This document shows positions 1-7,600 of a stretch of DNA of 30,664 nucleotides, in pieces. The position numbers were made by a program, and so were the translations under genes. This stretch comes from Desulfosporosinus sp. (GTDB taxonomy: Bacteria; Bacillota; Desulfitobacteriia; Desulfitobacteriales; Desulfitobacteriaceae). The notes below the pieces were generated by a model. The model saw nothing but the letters and a program-made list of their open reading frames with translations. It did no database searches and was not told the DNA's origin. Location of the stretch: assembly GCA_003513495.1 (NCBI GenBank), contig DOPM01000040.1:1-30664 (forward strand). Reading direction: 5' to 3'. Position 1 is the first letter of the stretch. Each line of letters starts with the position of its first letter.

Positions 1-36
1 CCCCTGCTACCATTTTCGATATTTGATGTTTGTGGT

Positions 37-65
37 TCGAAGTTCGACCAAATACAGAACTTCGA
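37..65. repeat. Inverted repeat upstream of tRNA-Gly
   Basis: Arms TCGAAGTTC (37-45) and GAACTTCGA (57-65) are exact reverse complements separated by 11 bases. A related TCGA-rich string lies at 131-149 (CCTCGAATATCGAACC). No coding frame covers bases 1-163. The repeated TTCGA units look like a degenerate intergenic repeat rather than a gene-specific operator, but this cannot be settled from one window. Confidence 0.45.
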
Positions 66-163
66 GGTCAATGCACGAACATATGTATATTATAGTAGGT
101 AGAGTGTTCCTTTTGAGGACGACTGAATCGATCCTCGAATATCGAACCTCAAGCCACGATTGT

Positions 164-237
164 GCGGGTGTAGCTCAATGGTAGAGCACTAGCCTTCCAA
201 GCTAGCTACGTGAGTTCGATTCTCATCACCCGCTCCA
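164..237 (+). tRNA. tRNA-Gly (anticodon TCC)
   Basis: The cloverleaf can be drawn by hand. Acceptor GCGGGTG (164-170) pairs with CACCCGC (227-233). The D arm starts GCTC at 173. The anticodon stem CTAGC/GCTAG (189-193/201-205) encloses the loop CTTCCAA with anticodon TCC at 196-198. The T arm carries TTCGATT. The discriminator is T and the CCA end is encoded (235-237). It reads GGA and probably other GGN codons. It stands alone and is followed directly by a terminator, so it is probably a monocistronic transcript. Confidence 0.95.
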
Positions 238-250
238 TTAGAATTATTGA

Positions 251-275
251 ACCGTACCGTAAGGTGCGGTTTTTT
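251..275 (+). terminator. Rho-independent terminator of tRNA-Gly
   Basis: ACCGTACC (251-258) pairs with GGTGCGGT (263-270) around a GTAA loop, with one G-T wobble, followed at once by a T run. The position 14 bases after the CCA end fits termination of the tRNA transcript. The remaining sequence up to 440 shows no further gene. Confidence 0.85.
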
Positions 276-440
276 ATAGTATAAGAGACTATGCAACGTT
301 TGTTTATGCTTTTTTTGGAAGCATCAAGCGACTATGGCTAACGCCTAGGGTCCCTCTTACAAAGCAGTAATCTTGCTGAGTGTTGGAAAAGGATTTACAA
401 ATCAGAGGAGAGTGTTAGTAGACATGACTGATGGTTTAAT

Positions 441-1484
441 ATGAAAAGAATATTCGCCCTAAGAATTGTGAGTATGATAGTGGCCATTGTAATGATAGGG
501 TTGTTTTTCCCTACGTGGACGCCATCCATAATTGGTTATGAGAATAGCATTAGTATTTTAAAACAAGTTGAGATAAACGGCAGCCAACAAGAGGTTATGA
601 TTAGAGGGAATGACTACAAAAATCCTGTTGTTATATTTGTACATGGAGGTCCAGGTTGTCCGGAAATTTCCTATGTTAGAAAATATCAAGATTTATTGGA
701 ACAGAATTTTACGATAGTCCAATATGATCAAAGAGGTGCAGGAAAATCCTATCACTTCTCGGAGGATTACTCGAAATTAACAATTAGTCTTCTGGTCGAA
801 GATCTTTTAGATCTTACCGATTATATAAGAAGTGAGTTAGAAACCGACAAGATTATTTTAGTGGGACATTCATTTGGGTCATTCATTGGTATCAAGGCCG
901 CTTATCAAGCACCAGAAAAATATATAGGGTATATTGGAATTGGACAAGTGGGAGATTTTTGGGCAGGGGAATTAGAAGCCTTAGAATACTGTCTATTGCA
1001 AGCTGAAACTCAAAAAAATTTATTGGATGCAAACGCCATTGAGGCTTGTAGGGAAAGTATATTAAATCGTAGAGAGCCATTTCCAAGGAATTTTGTCTGG
1101 AAATATGGTGGTGCAGCACGGCTTATTAATGAAAAAGAGGATTTGGTAATCGGAATATTGTTTAATCCTGAATACAATTTACTTGATGCTATACGCTATG
1201 CTGCGGGGTTAATTGTTTCTGATAACAGGTTATGGAAGGAAATAAAGCAAAGCAATTTGCCTGAGGAAGTGCCTGAACTTAAGATCCCCTGCTACTTTGT
1301 TTCTGGAAAATATGATTACCTAACGCCAGTTAAGAATGCCGGTAGGTATCTGACGTCGATCAACGCACCCAGGAAAGAATTTGTTGTTTTTAAGGAGTCT
1401 GCGCATTTCCCGCATTTCGAAGAAGAAGAGAAGTTTTTTAGCTTGCTAAATGAATTGAATAATAACTGGTTGGATACCTACTGA
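441..1484 (+). CDS. Membrane-anchored alpha/beta hydrolase, proline iminopeptidase-like (S33)
   Basis: A 347-residue alpha/beta-hydrolase-fold protein. Residues 5-25 form one hydrophobic segment, a signal anchor, so the catalytic domain is probably displayed outside the membrane. The HGGPG oxyanion motif is at 68-72, DQRGAGKS near 96, and the nucleophile elbow GHSFG at 142-146 (Ser144). A likely acid lies in GKYDYLTP near 300 and the histidine in SAHFPHFEE near 327, so the triad appears complete. HGGPG plus DQRG is typical of prolyl iminopeptidase and related S33 hydrolases, but substrate cannot be assigned. The ATG at 441 cannot be extended because TGA lies in frame at 429. An AGGAG at 406-410 is too far upstream. 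A six-codon frame (ATG 424) ends in a TGA overlapping this ATG, so coupling is possible. It has no operon partner. Confidence 0.85.
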   Translation: MKRIFALRIVSMIVAIVMIGLFFPTWTPSIIGYENSISILKQVEINGSQQEVMIRGNDYKNPVVIFVHGGPGCPEISYVRKYQDLLEQNFTIVQYDQRGAGKSYHFSEDYSKLTISLLVEDLLDLTDYIRSELETDKIILVGHSFGSFIGIKAAYQAPEKYIGYIGIGQVGDFWAGELEALEYCLLQAETQKNLLDANAIEACRESILNRREPFPRNFVWKYGGAARLINEKEDLVIGILFNPEYNLLDAIRYAAGLIVSDNRLWKEIKQSNLPEEVPELKIPCYFVSGKYDYLTPVKNAGRYLTSINAPRKEFVVFKESAHFPHFEEEEKFFSLLNELNNNWLDTY

Positions 1485-1530
1485 AACACGATCAGTAATA
1501 AATATTAATACTGGATGAGAATTCATTTTT

Positions 1531-1551
1531 ATTCCTTCATGAGGGAGGAAT
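1531..1551 (+). terminator. Weak hairpin after the hydrolase gene
   Basis: ATTCCTTC (1531-1538) pairs with GGAGGAAT (1544-1551), with one T-G wobble and a five-base loop. It is followed by TTCAAAATTT rather than a clean T tract. It sits 47 bases after the stop codon and may be a weak terminator. The rest of the 240-base gap holds only a 44-codon frame (1575-1709) without a convincing ribosome binding site. Confidence 0.3.
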
Positions 1552-1725
1552 TTCAAAATTTGTAAAGAATAATAATGAAACAGAGTTTATTATGTCGTTT
1601 TTTGAAAGATGAGGAAAATCCAAAACCCAATAAAATCTTAGTTAAAAGAGGAGTGCGGCGATTGAGTAGAATAGGCAGGCATAATGCTACAGGATTGTAT
1701 GATCGGTAGGGGAGGTTAGGTTTGC

Positions 1726-4302
1726 ATGAAAAATTTGAGATGGAACTATAACTTTTTCGTGATCCTAAGTTTGGCATTGGCGCTTATTTTTACTGCTCAT
1801 GTACAGGCTGTCGCTACCTCTGAGATAAAAACAATCAGCGTTGTTATGGATGACAATTACCCCCCATACTCATTTCGAAATAGTCAGGGGGACTTGCAAG
1901 GTATCACTCTGGACCAATGGAAATATTTCGAGCGAATGACGGGAATAAAAGTGAATATAACAGGGATGACTTGGAATCGAGCTTATAAAAGTATGATACA
2001 AGGAGAGTTCGATGTCATCGATACGATCTCCTTTCGTGAGGAAAGAACAGAGTTATTGGATTATGCAGAGCCCTATGCCTCTATAGAAGTGCCAATATTC
2101 TTCCACAAAAATATTTCGGGGATTACCGATGTCAATTCTTTAAGGGGATTTAAGGTTGCGGCGAAAAAAGGAGATAGCTGCATCAGTGTTCTTGAAGAAA
2201 ATGGGATTACAGACATTGAAGAATATGAAACAGCCGAAGCGATCATTCAAGCAGCCAAAGATAATAAACTCGTATTATTTGTAATGGGAAAACCACCAGC
2301 ACTATATTACCTTTACAAAATGGGAATGCATGAAGAATTTAATTATACGAATTCATCTGTATACACTAGCCAATTTTTCAGAGCTGTTAAAAAAGGTGAT
2401 ACAGAGCTTTTAGAGACACTTAATGATGGATTTGCGAAGATTAATAAGAGTGACTATCAGGTTATTGATAACCAATGGTTTGGGTCGAAGAGTATGCCAA
2501 TCCATGAACTTCCCCTATTCAGAGGGATAATCATTACTGGAGCAGTGGTTTTTCTGCTGGCAATGTTGTTATTTATCTGGAATCGAACACTTCAGCGAAT
2601 GGTTAAACAAAGAACGAGTGAGTTATATAAGGCTCTCAAATCTAGAGAACGAATTGAAACAGAGATTAGAACCTTAAATACAGAACTCGAAAACAGAGTT
2701 ATAGAAAGAACAGTCCAGCTAGAGGATCTCAATAGTGAGCTTGAAGAAAGCAATGCGATGCTTGAGGAACAGATCAGCAAACGTGAAAAAGTTGAAGAAG
2801 AAATCAGACATCTAAATGAAGGTCTTGAAGAAAAAGTCAGAATCCGAACCAGTCAGTTAGATGAGCTTAATTCCGTATTGGAAGAGCAGAATGATTTATT
2901 ACGTGAATCACAACGAGTAGCACGTTTGGGAAGCTATGTTACGGACCTCAATACGCGAGAATGGAAGTGTACGCAAGAACTTTATGAGGTGCTAGGGATT
3001 GATGAAACCTACCCGCGTACAAGGGAAGGCTGGCTGGAAATTGTTCACCCAGATTGGCGGGACAAACTGACGAGCTATTTTGCAGGAATTAAAAAATCAA
3101 AGCAACGCTTTGATTTTGAGTATAAGATTATTCGTGTTCATGATGGGGAGGTACGCTGGCTACATGAACTTGGGAAAGTTGAGTTCGACCACCAAGATAA
3201 TGCCCTTCGTTTAATTGGGATGATTCAGGATATCACAGATCGAAAACGTGCTGAAGAGAAAATTATTTATTTAAGTTTCCACGACCAACTAACTGGTCTT
3301 TATAATCGGCGTTTCTTTGAACGGGAATTGAAGCGACTCGATGTTCCAAAGAATTATCCATTAACTCTCGTAATGGGGGATGTAAATGGGCTTAAGCTGA
3401 TCAATGATAGCTTTGGTCATGGGACTGGTGATGAACTCCTAAAAACCGTCGCAGAAGTGCTATGCACAGGTTGCAGAAAAGATGATGTTATCGCACGCCT
3501 TGGAGGAGATGAATTCGTTATTCTGTTACCCAAAACAGACACTGAGGAAACTGAGCAAATTCTCAAACGAATCACCTCCTTAGCTCTCCAGAAAAGAGTA
3601 GGTTCAATTGAAATCTCGATTTCTTTTGGATATGAAATCAAGCGTTTCGAAGAAAAGAATATCCTTGAGCTTTTTAAAAAAGCAGAAGATTGTATGTATA
3701 AAAAGAAACTTTTTGAAGGCCCAAGTATACGTGGAAAAACCATAGAGACGATTATCAGAACCCTTCACGAAAAGAACCGCCGAGAAGAACAGCACTCATA
3801 TCGAGTTTCGGAACTCTGTCTAAGAATGGGAGAGGCCCTTGGTTTACGAGAAGGAGAAGTTAAAGAACTAAAAAGTGCGGGCTTACTACATGATATTGGC
3901 AAAATAGCGATAGACGAAAATATACTTAATAAGCCGGAAAAATTAACAAATGACGAGTGGGAAGAAATTAAACGTCATCCGGAAATAGGGTATCGTATTT
4001 TGAGCACGGCCAATGGTATGTCAGAAATCGCGGAATATGTGTTGGCTCATCATGAACGATTGGATGGCTCAGGCTATCCGAAGGGCTTAAAAGGGGAGGA
4101 GATACCCCTTCAACCCAGAATTATTGCCATTGCAGATGCTTATGATGCCATGACGAGCTCAAGAAGCTATCGTGGCGCTTTATCGGATGAGGTGGCTATC
4201 GAAGAACTAAAGAAAAATGCAGGGACTCAGTTCGACCCGGAGTTGGTAAACGTATTTATTGATAAAGTCATTAATTCCCCTAATAGGCGCAATTCTACTT
4301 AA
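1726..4302 (+). CDS. SBP-TM-coiled coil-PAS-GGDEF-HD-GYP cyclic-di-GMP signalling protein
   Basis: An 858-residue membrane receptor predicted to make and/or degrade cyclic di-GMP. An N-terminal signal segment (about 7-28) precedes an extracytoplasmic solute-binding domain of the SBP_bac_3 type (about 36-255; DDNYPPYSF start), a membrane helix at about 267-285 and a long coiled coil to about 395. A PAS domain follows (about 394-508; RWLHELGKVEF, IQDITDRKRAEE). The GGDEF domain has an intact GGDEF at 593-597 and the RKDD inhibitory-site pattern five residues upstream. The HD-GYP domain has HD at 722-723, HHE at 775 and GYP at 783-785. Both catalytic signatures are intact, so it may be bifunctional, although in many such hybrids one domain dominates. 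Extracellular ligand binding, perhaps an amino acid or related solute, would drive output. RBS GGGGAGG at about 1708-1714 supports ATG 1726. No partner gene is adjacent. Confidence 0.92.
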   Translation: MKNLRWNYNFFVILSLALALIFTAHVQAVATSEIKTISVVMDDNYPPYSFRNSQGDLQGITLDQWKYFERMTGIKVNITGMTWNRAYKSMIQGEFDVIDTISFREERTELLDYAEPYASIEVPIFFHKNISGITDVNSLRGFKVAAKKGDSCISVLEENGITDIEEYETAEAIIQAAKDNKLVLFVMGKPPALYYLYKMGMHEEFNYTNSSVYTSQFFRAVKKGDTELLETLNDGFAKINKSDYQVIDNQWFGSKSMPIHELPLFRGIIITGAVVFLLAMLLFIWNRTLQRMVKQRTSELYKALKSRERIETEIRTLNTELENRVIERTVQLEDLNSELEESNAMLEEQISKREKVEEEIRHLNEGLEEKVRIRTSQLDELNSVLEEQNDLLRESQRVARLGSYVTDLNTREWKCTQELYEVLGIDETYPRTREGWLEIVHPDWRDKLTSYFAGIKKSKQRFDFEYKIIRVHDGEVRWLHELGKVEFDHQDNALRLIGMIQDITDRKRAEEKIIYLSFHDQLTGLYNRRFFERELKRLDVPKNYPLTLVMGDVNGLKLINDSFGHGTGDELLKTVAEVLCTGCRKDDVIARLGGDEFVILLPKTDTEETEQILKRITSLALQKRVGSIEISISFGYEIKRFEEKNILELFKKAEDCMYKKKLFEGPSIRGKTIETIIRTLHEKNRREEQHSYRVSELCLRMGEALGLREGEVKELKSAGLLHDIGKIAIDENILNKPEKLTNDEWEEIKRHPEIGYRILSTANGMSEIAEYVLAHHERLDGSGYPKGLKGEEIPLQPRIIAIADAYDAMTSSRSYRGALSDEVAIEELKKNAGTQFDPELVNVFIDKVINSPNRRNST

Positions 4303-4316
4303 AATAAAAAAGAGAC

Positions 4317-4357
4317 ACAATGTCAAGGCTCGTCCAAGTGACGAGCTTTAACATTGT
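4317..4357 (+). terminator. Two-tier hairpin after the GGDEF/HD-GYP gene
   Basis: The outer arms ACAATGT (4317-4323) and ACATTGT (4351-4357) and the inner arms GCTCGTC (4328-4334) and GACGAGC (4340-4346) are both perfect. The structure begins 15 bases after the stop. No long T tract follows, so it is either an atypical terminator or an mRNA 3'-end stabiliser. Confidence 0.5.
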
Positions 4358-4440
4358 AAATTCTTAATTGCAGAAGATGGTTTGAAATGCCCTGAGCTTA
4401 CATAGACATAGAACAAATGTTGTGTAAGAAAGGTCAGGAC

Positions 4441-6024
4441 ATGAAGAAACAAAGCTTAGTCAAAGGGGCCTTTGTTCTAACGATAGCGGCTTTTATCACG
4501 AAAATACTGGTCTTCAGTAATTCAATTGTATTAGCCAGAGTTTTAGGTCCCGAGGGGATTGGGTTAAAAAAGATGGTCATGCCCTTTATGGGCTTAATGA
4601 TGACACTAACGACAATTGGTCTGCCAGTAGCTATTTCTCGCTTGGTAGCGGAAGCAGATGCTCAAGGAAATGGGGAAAAGGTTAAGAAGATACTTATTGT
4701 ATCCTTAGCCATTACGGGCAGTTTAAGTATCCTTGCAGTTTTTCTATCAGTTCTTGGCAGCAAGGTTTTGTCACGTTACTTTCTGACGGATCCGCGATCA
4801 TACAGTTCGTTCATGGCTATGATCCCGATCATTCCAATAGGAGCTGTATCCGGGGTGCTTAAAGGTTATTTTCGCGGCAGGCAAACCATGAATCCTATCG
4901 CCTTTGCGCAAGTATTTGAACAAATTGTCCGAGTTTGTTTAACCTACGTTTTGGTACAACGGCTGATTCCTTTGGGTATTGAATATGCTGCAGCGGGAGC
5001 TGTACTTAGCAGCGTCGTGGGAGAAGCTTGTTCCTTGATCTTTTTTATCCTTATGTTTAAGATCTCACACCATAGGAAATTTCGGGTTTCTCGCCTTCGT
5101 TGGAGTCAAGCAATGCGAGGAAAGAAGGTTCTGGTCGAATTATTACAGACCGGATTACCGACGACGGGTAATGGTTTTGTGATTTCGATTTCTCGGGCTA
5201 TGCAACCGATTGTGATTACTAAAAGTCTGGCTTTGGCTGGAGTTAGTTCTGCTCTGATTACAAGACAATATGGTATGCTGACAGGTTTCGTCATGCCATT
5301 GCTCTTTTTCCCAGGCTTTATCAACCAATCTCTAGGAGCTACTTTAGTACCGGCAATTAGTGAAGCAAATGCTCAAAACAATCTTCGTTTAATCAACCGC
5401 AGGTTAAATCAAGCGATCGGGGTTGCCCTGATTGTCGGGGCACCTAGTACTATTTTGCTGTATTTGTATGCTCATGAATTAATGACAGTTATTTACCACG
5501 CACCGACAGCCGCGTCATTACTCAAATTGATTGCACCATTTTTCTTGTTAAATTATCTCCATTCTCCACTTCAGGCTGTTTTAGTCGGAATGGGATATGC
5601 TAAGACAGGGATGATTAATAATATTATTGCCAGATGTTTAACGGTTGCTCTTATTTACCCATTGGCCTCAAATCCCTTACTAGGTATCAATGGTGTCATT
5701 ATTGCTATTAGCATTGGCGTCATTTTAGAAACGATCTTACATTACTCTTCTGTAGTAAAATTAATCCGTTTTACTTTGGATATCCCGAATATCATTAAGA
5801 TTTTAGCAGCTGGAATCGTTATGGGATTCTTTGGAAGGATGTTGTTTATCTATCTCAGTTATAGTGCGCCTAAATTGGGAACTGGCTTAACCCTGTTGAT
5901 AGGAATTCTATTATCGGTCGTTGGCTATGTGTTGTTGTTAGGGTTTTTGAAGGTAATTAGACGGCATACTATCATTAAAATTCCGTTGATTGGCAGGATG
6001 TTGATAAAATTTTTTTCTAAGTAA
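4441..6024 (+). CDS. spoVB: SpoVB/MurJ-like polysaccharide or lipid flippase
   Basis: A polytopic membrane protein of about 527 residues in the MOP (MATE/RfbX/MurJ) superfamily. Its opening (KGAFVLTIAAFITK, then LARVLGPEGIGLKKM) and the later GLPVAISRLVAEA stretch match stage V sporulation protein B and its Firmicute paralogues. These are thought to flip lipid-linked cell-wall or cortex precursors across the membrane. Roughly twelve or more hydrophobic segments alternate along the length, and the C-terminus ends in a short basic tail. I place the start at ATG 4441 rather than at ATG 4417. The protein family begins with MKKQSxVKGA, and an AAAGGTCAGG stretch just upstream of 4441 can act as ribosome binding site. 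Firmicutes often carry several paralogues, so the specific spore-cortex role is inferred. The gene stands alone. Confidence 0.8.
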   Translation: MKKQSLVKGAFVLTIAAFITKILVFSNSIVLARVLGPEGIGLKKMVMPFMGLMMTLTTIGLPVAISRLVAEADAQGNGEKVKKILIVSLAITGSLSILAVFLSVLGSKVLSRYFLTDPRSYSSFMAMIPIIPIGAVSGVLKGYFRGRQTMNPIAFAQVFEQIVRVCLTYVLVQRLIPLGIEYAAAGAVLSSVVGEACSLIFFILMFKISHHRKFRVSRLRWSQAMRGKKVLVELLQTGLPTTGNGFVISISRAMQPIVITKSLALAGVSSALITRQYGMLTGFVMPLLFFPGFINQSLGATLVPAISEANAQNNLRLINRRLNQAIGVALIVGAPSTILLYLYAHELMTVIYHAPTAASLLKLIAPFFLLNYLHSPLQAVLVGMGYAKTGMINNIIARCLTVALIYPLASNPLLGINGVIIAISIGVILETILHYSSVVKLIRFTLDIPNIIKILAAGIVMGFFGRMLFIYLSYSAPKLGTGLTLLIGILLSVVGYVLLLGFLKVIRRHTIIKIPLIGRMLIKFFSK

Positions 6025-6042
6025 GCAAACCAAATGCAGTAT

Positions 6043-6073
6043 GTTGAACACTCACTTGAAGTAGGTGTTTAAC
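6043..6073 (+). terminator. Hairpin after the spoVB-like gene
   Basis: GTTGAACAC (6043-6051) pairs with GTGTTTAAC (6065-6073) with one G-T wobble. It lies 19 bases after the stop. No T tract follows, so the terminator reading is weak. Confidence 0.35.
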
Positions 6074-6151
6074 TATTAGCTGAAAAGTGCATCAAATTCA
6101 AGAGCTTGGGTAAGTATATAAAACAAAATAATAAATTGGAGAAAATGTAGC

Positions 6152-6781
6152 ATGCAAATGTTTGATGAATTCGATGCACATTTATTAAATGATGAAAAGC
6201 CTTCTGATTACTTTAATGAGTTAAGTAAAACAGGATTATTTAATGAAAGCTATCCTTACACATTATTAGGCGACTTAATGAACGTTCCCCAGTCTCCGAA
6301 ACATCACCCTGAGGGTAGTGTTTGGAAGCATACTATGTTAGTTGTTAATAATGCAGCAGAAAGGAAACACCTTAGCCAAAATCCAAAAGTACTTATGTGG
6401 TCCGCTTTGCTCCATGATTTAGGTAAAGCACCCGCAACGAAGGTAACTAAAGGGAGAATAACCTCCTATGACCATGACAAGATGGGAGAGCGGCTTGCAG
6501 CTAAATTTTTAAAGGAAGTTAATAGTGATGATGAATTCAGTCTTCAAGTTACCAAAATGGTAAGGTGGCATATGCAGATACTTTTTGTTACAAAGGGCTT
6601 ACCGTTTGCAGATATCCGAAAAATGGCTGCTGAGGTTTCCATCGACGAGGTGGCACTTTTGGGACTATGTGATCGATTAGGAAGAGGAGATATGACCCTT
6701 GATAAAAAACTGATTGAGGAAAAAAGTATTGTTACATTTTTAGAAAAATGTCATAACTATATGCAACACAAGAATAAATAG
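6152..6781 (+). CDS. HD-domain phosphohydrolase
   Basis: A 209-residue single-domain cytoplasmic protein of the HD superfamily. The metal-binding pattern is present: His60 in WKHTMLV, His88-Asp89 in LLHDLGKAP, and a later Asp in LCDRLGRGD. The segment HHPEGSVWKHTMLV resembles the HD domain attached to some tRNA nucleotidyltransferases, but here it stands alone with no nucleotidyltransferase. It probably hydrolyses a phosphomonoester or cyclic nucleotide bond; the substrate is unknown. ATG 6152 is preceded by TTGGAGAAA at a reasonable distance. It is transcribed alone, ending at the strong hairpin that follows. It is AT-rich but otherwise like its neighbours. Confidence 0.8.
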   Translation: MQMFDEFDAHLLNDEKPSDYFNELSKTGLFNESYPYTLLGDLMNVPQSPKHHPEGSVWKHTMLVVNNAAERKHLSQNPKVLMWSALLHDLGKAPATKVTKGRITSYDHDKMGERLAAKFLKEVNSDDEFSLQVTKMVRWHMQILFVTKGLPFADIRKMAAEVSIDEVALLGLCDRLGRGDMTLDKKLIEEKSIVTFLEKCHNYMQHKNK

Positions 6782-6800
6782 TTCAGTTTTTAAGAAGAGG

Positions 6801-6840
6801 CGACTAAAGCATAGACATTCTTTTGTCTATGCTTTAGTTG
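6801..6840 (+). terminator. Rho-independent terminator after the HD-domain gene
   Basis: A 17-base-pair stem (6801-6817 with 6824-6840, one G-T pair), with core GACTAAAGCATAGACA, starts 20 bases after the stop and is followed by TCTTTGTTGCTTT. The stem is nearly symmetrical. On the other strand there is no gene to terminate. Confidence 0.7.
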
Positions 6841-6946
6841 TCTTTGTTGCTTTATTACGATCCTCTTTAACAATACCTCAGCCAGATCATCATATAATAC
6901 ATAAATACACATAATCGATAATCTGAATTGCGTGGGGGGGAGGAGC

Positions 6947-7264
6947 ATGAGGGATATATTTAGTATTCTCACTGAACGTAGAATACAGGAGGCTATAGCT
7001 AGGGGGGATTTCAAAAACCTTCCTGGTGCTGGAAAGCCTTTAAAGGTTGAGGGGTTTTACTTTTTACCCAGAAAACTAAGAGCAGCCTGTAATGTCCTGA
7101 AGAACTCAGGCTATTTTGATCAAACTACCAAAGGGAAGGAAGGTATTTCGCTTTCCGAACCTCGTAGTTTGGACTTACCCCATAGAAATCCAATGTCTAA
7201 AGAAGAACTTTCTGAAAAGGTCTATAATCATCACGTTATGATGGATAGTAGACGTAGAAGATAG
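6947..7264 (+). CDS. DUF1992 (DnaJ-homologue subfamily C member 28-like) small protein
   Basis: A protein of about 105 residues that matches the DUF1992 family in its opening: ERRIQEAIARGDFKNLPGAGKPL, then LPRKLRAACNVLKNSGY. The family is widespread in bacteria and also occurs in eukaryotic DnaJC28, but its function is not established, so no reaction is proposed. The frame can be read from GTG 6932. That GTG begins the GGGGGGGAGGAG tract that is clearly the ribosome binding site, so ATG 6947 is the better start. The C-terminus is basic (DSRRRR). A possible -10 box TATAAT lies at 6892-6897 but lacks a good -35. Confidence 0.8.
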   Translation: MRDIFSILTERRIQEAIARGDFKNLPGAGKPLKVEGFYFLPRKLRAACNVLKNSGYFDQTTKGKEGISLSEPRSLDLPHRNPMSKEELSEKVYNHHVMMDSRRRR

Positions 7265-7387
7265 CACGATTTATAAAAAATGCATAATCTTCTAAATATT
7301 GCGCGGAGATAGAAGGATTAATAAGAAGTTTGGCGAAAAAGATAGTACGAGTCACATACTTGGATTTATAGGGGAGATGGAGAAAGA

Positions 7388-7600
7388 TTGGTTACAGCAA
7401 TTCATGATACTCGTGTTATTGTGACGAACGAATGGTGTAAAAAGTGTGGGATCTGTATCGCTTTTTGTCCAAAAAAAGTACTGGAAAGTGACGAATTAGG
7501 AAGGGTAAACGTAGCTAAGCCGGACCAGTGCATTGCTTGTAGGATTTGTGAACGGCTTTGTCCAGACTTTGCCATCAATATTGAGGTGACTAAAGAATGA
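7388..7600 (+). CDS. korD: 2-oxoacid:ferredoxin oxidoreductase, ferredoxin-like delta subunit
   Basis: A 70-residue ferredoxin-type subunit with two complete CX2CX2CX3CP motifs (CKKCGICIAFCP and CIACRICERLCP), each able to hold a [4Fe-4S] cluster. In four-subunit 2-oxoglutarate and related oxidoreductases this subunit passes electrons from the catalytic dimer to soluble ferredoxin. The start is TTG 7388. No in-frame ATG precedes the first Cys motif, and GGGGAGATGGAG lies just upstream. The stop codon overlaps the korA start by four bases (ATGA), which indicates translational coupling. It is the first gene of the operon. The 120-base leader shows no recognisable riboswitch and only weak promoter-like elements. 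Confidence 0.9.
   Translation: MVTAIHDTRVIVTNEWCKKCGICIAFCPKKVLESDELGRVNVAKPDQCIACRICERLCPDFAINIEVTKE

Noticed and set aside
276..440. Possible T-box or riboswitch leader before the hydrolase gene
   Set aside because: No T-box core sequence, antiterminator or terminator was found. Only a small ATGCTT/AAGCAT hairpin at 306-324 is present.
1575..1709. 44-codon frame (MKQSLLCRFLKDEENP...) between hydrolase and GGDEF genes
   Set aside because: No convincing ribosome binding site, no recognisable family and a composition rich in K/R. Kept only as a possibility.
3417..3743. 108-codon antisense frame within the GGDEF region
   Set aside because: It is a shadow of a well-supported gene with no ribosome binding site or family likeness. 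The same holds for the other antisense frames, such as 21089-21499 and 12582-12938.
6932..6946. GTG start for the DUF1992 protein
   Set aside because: This stretch is the poly-G/AGGAG ribosome binding site of ATG 6947.
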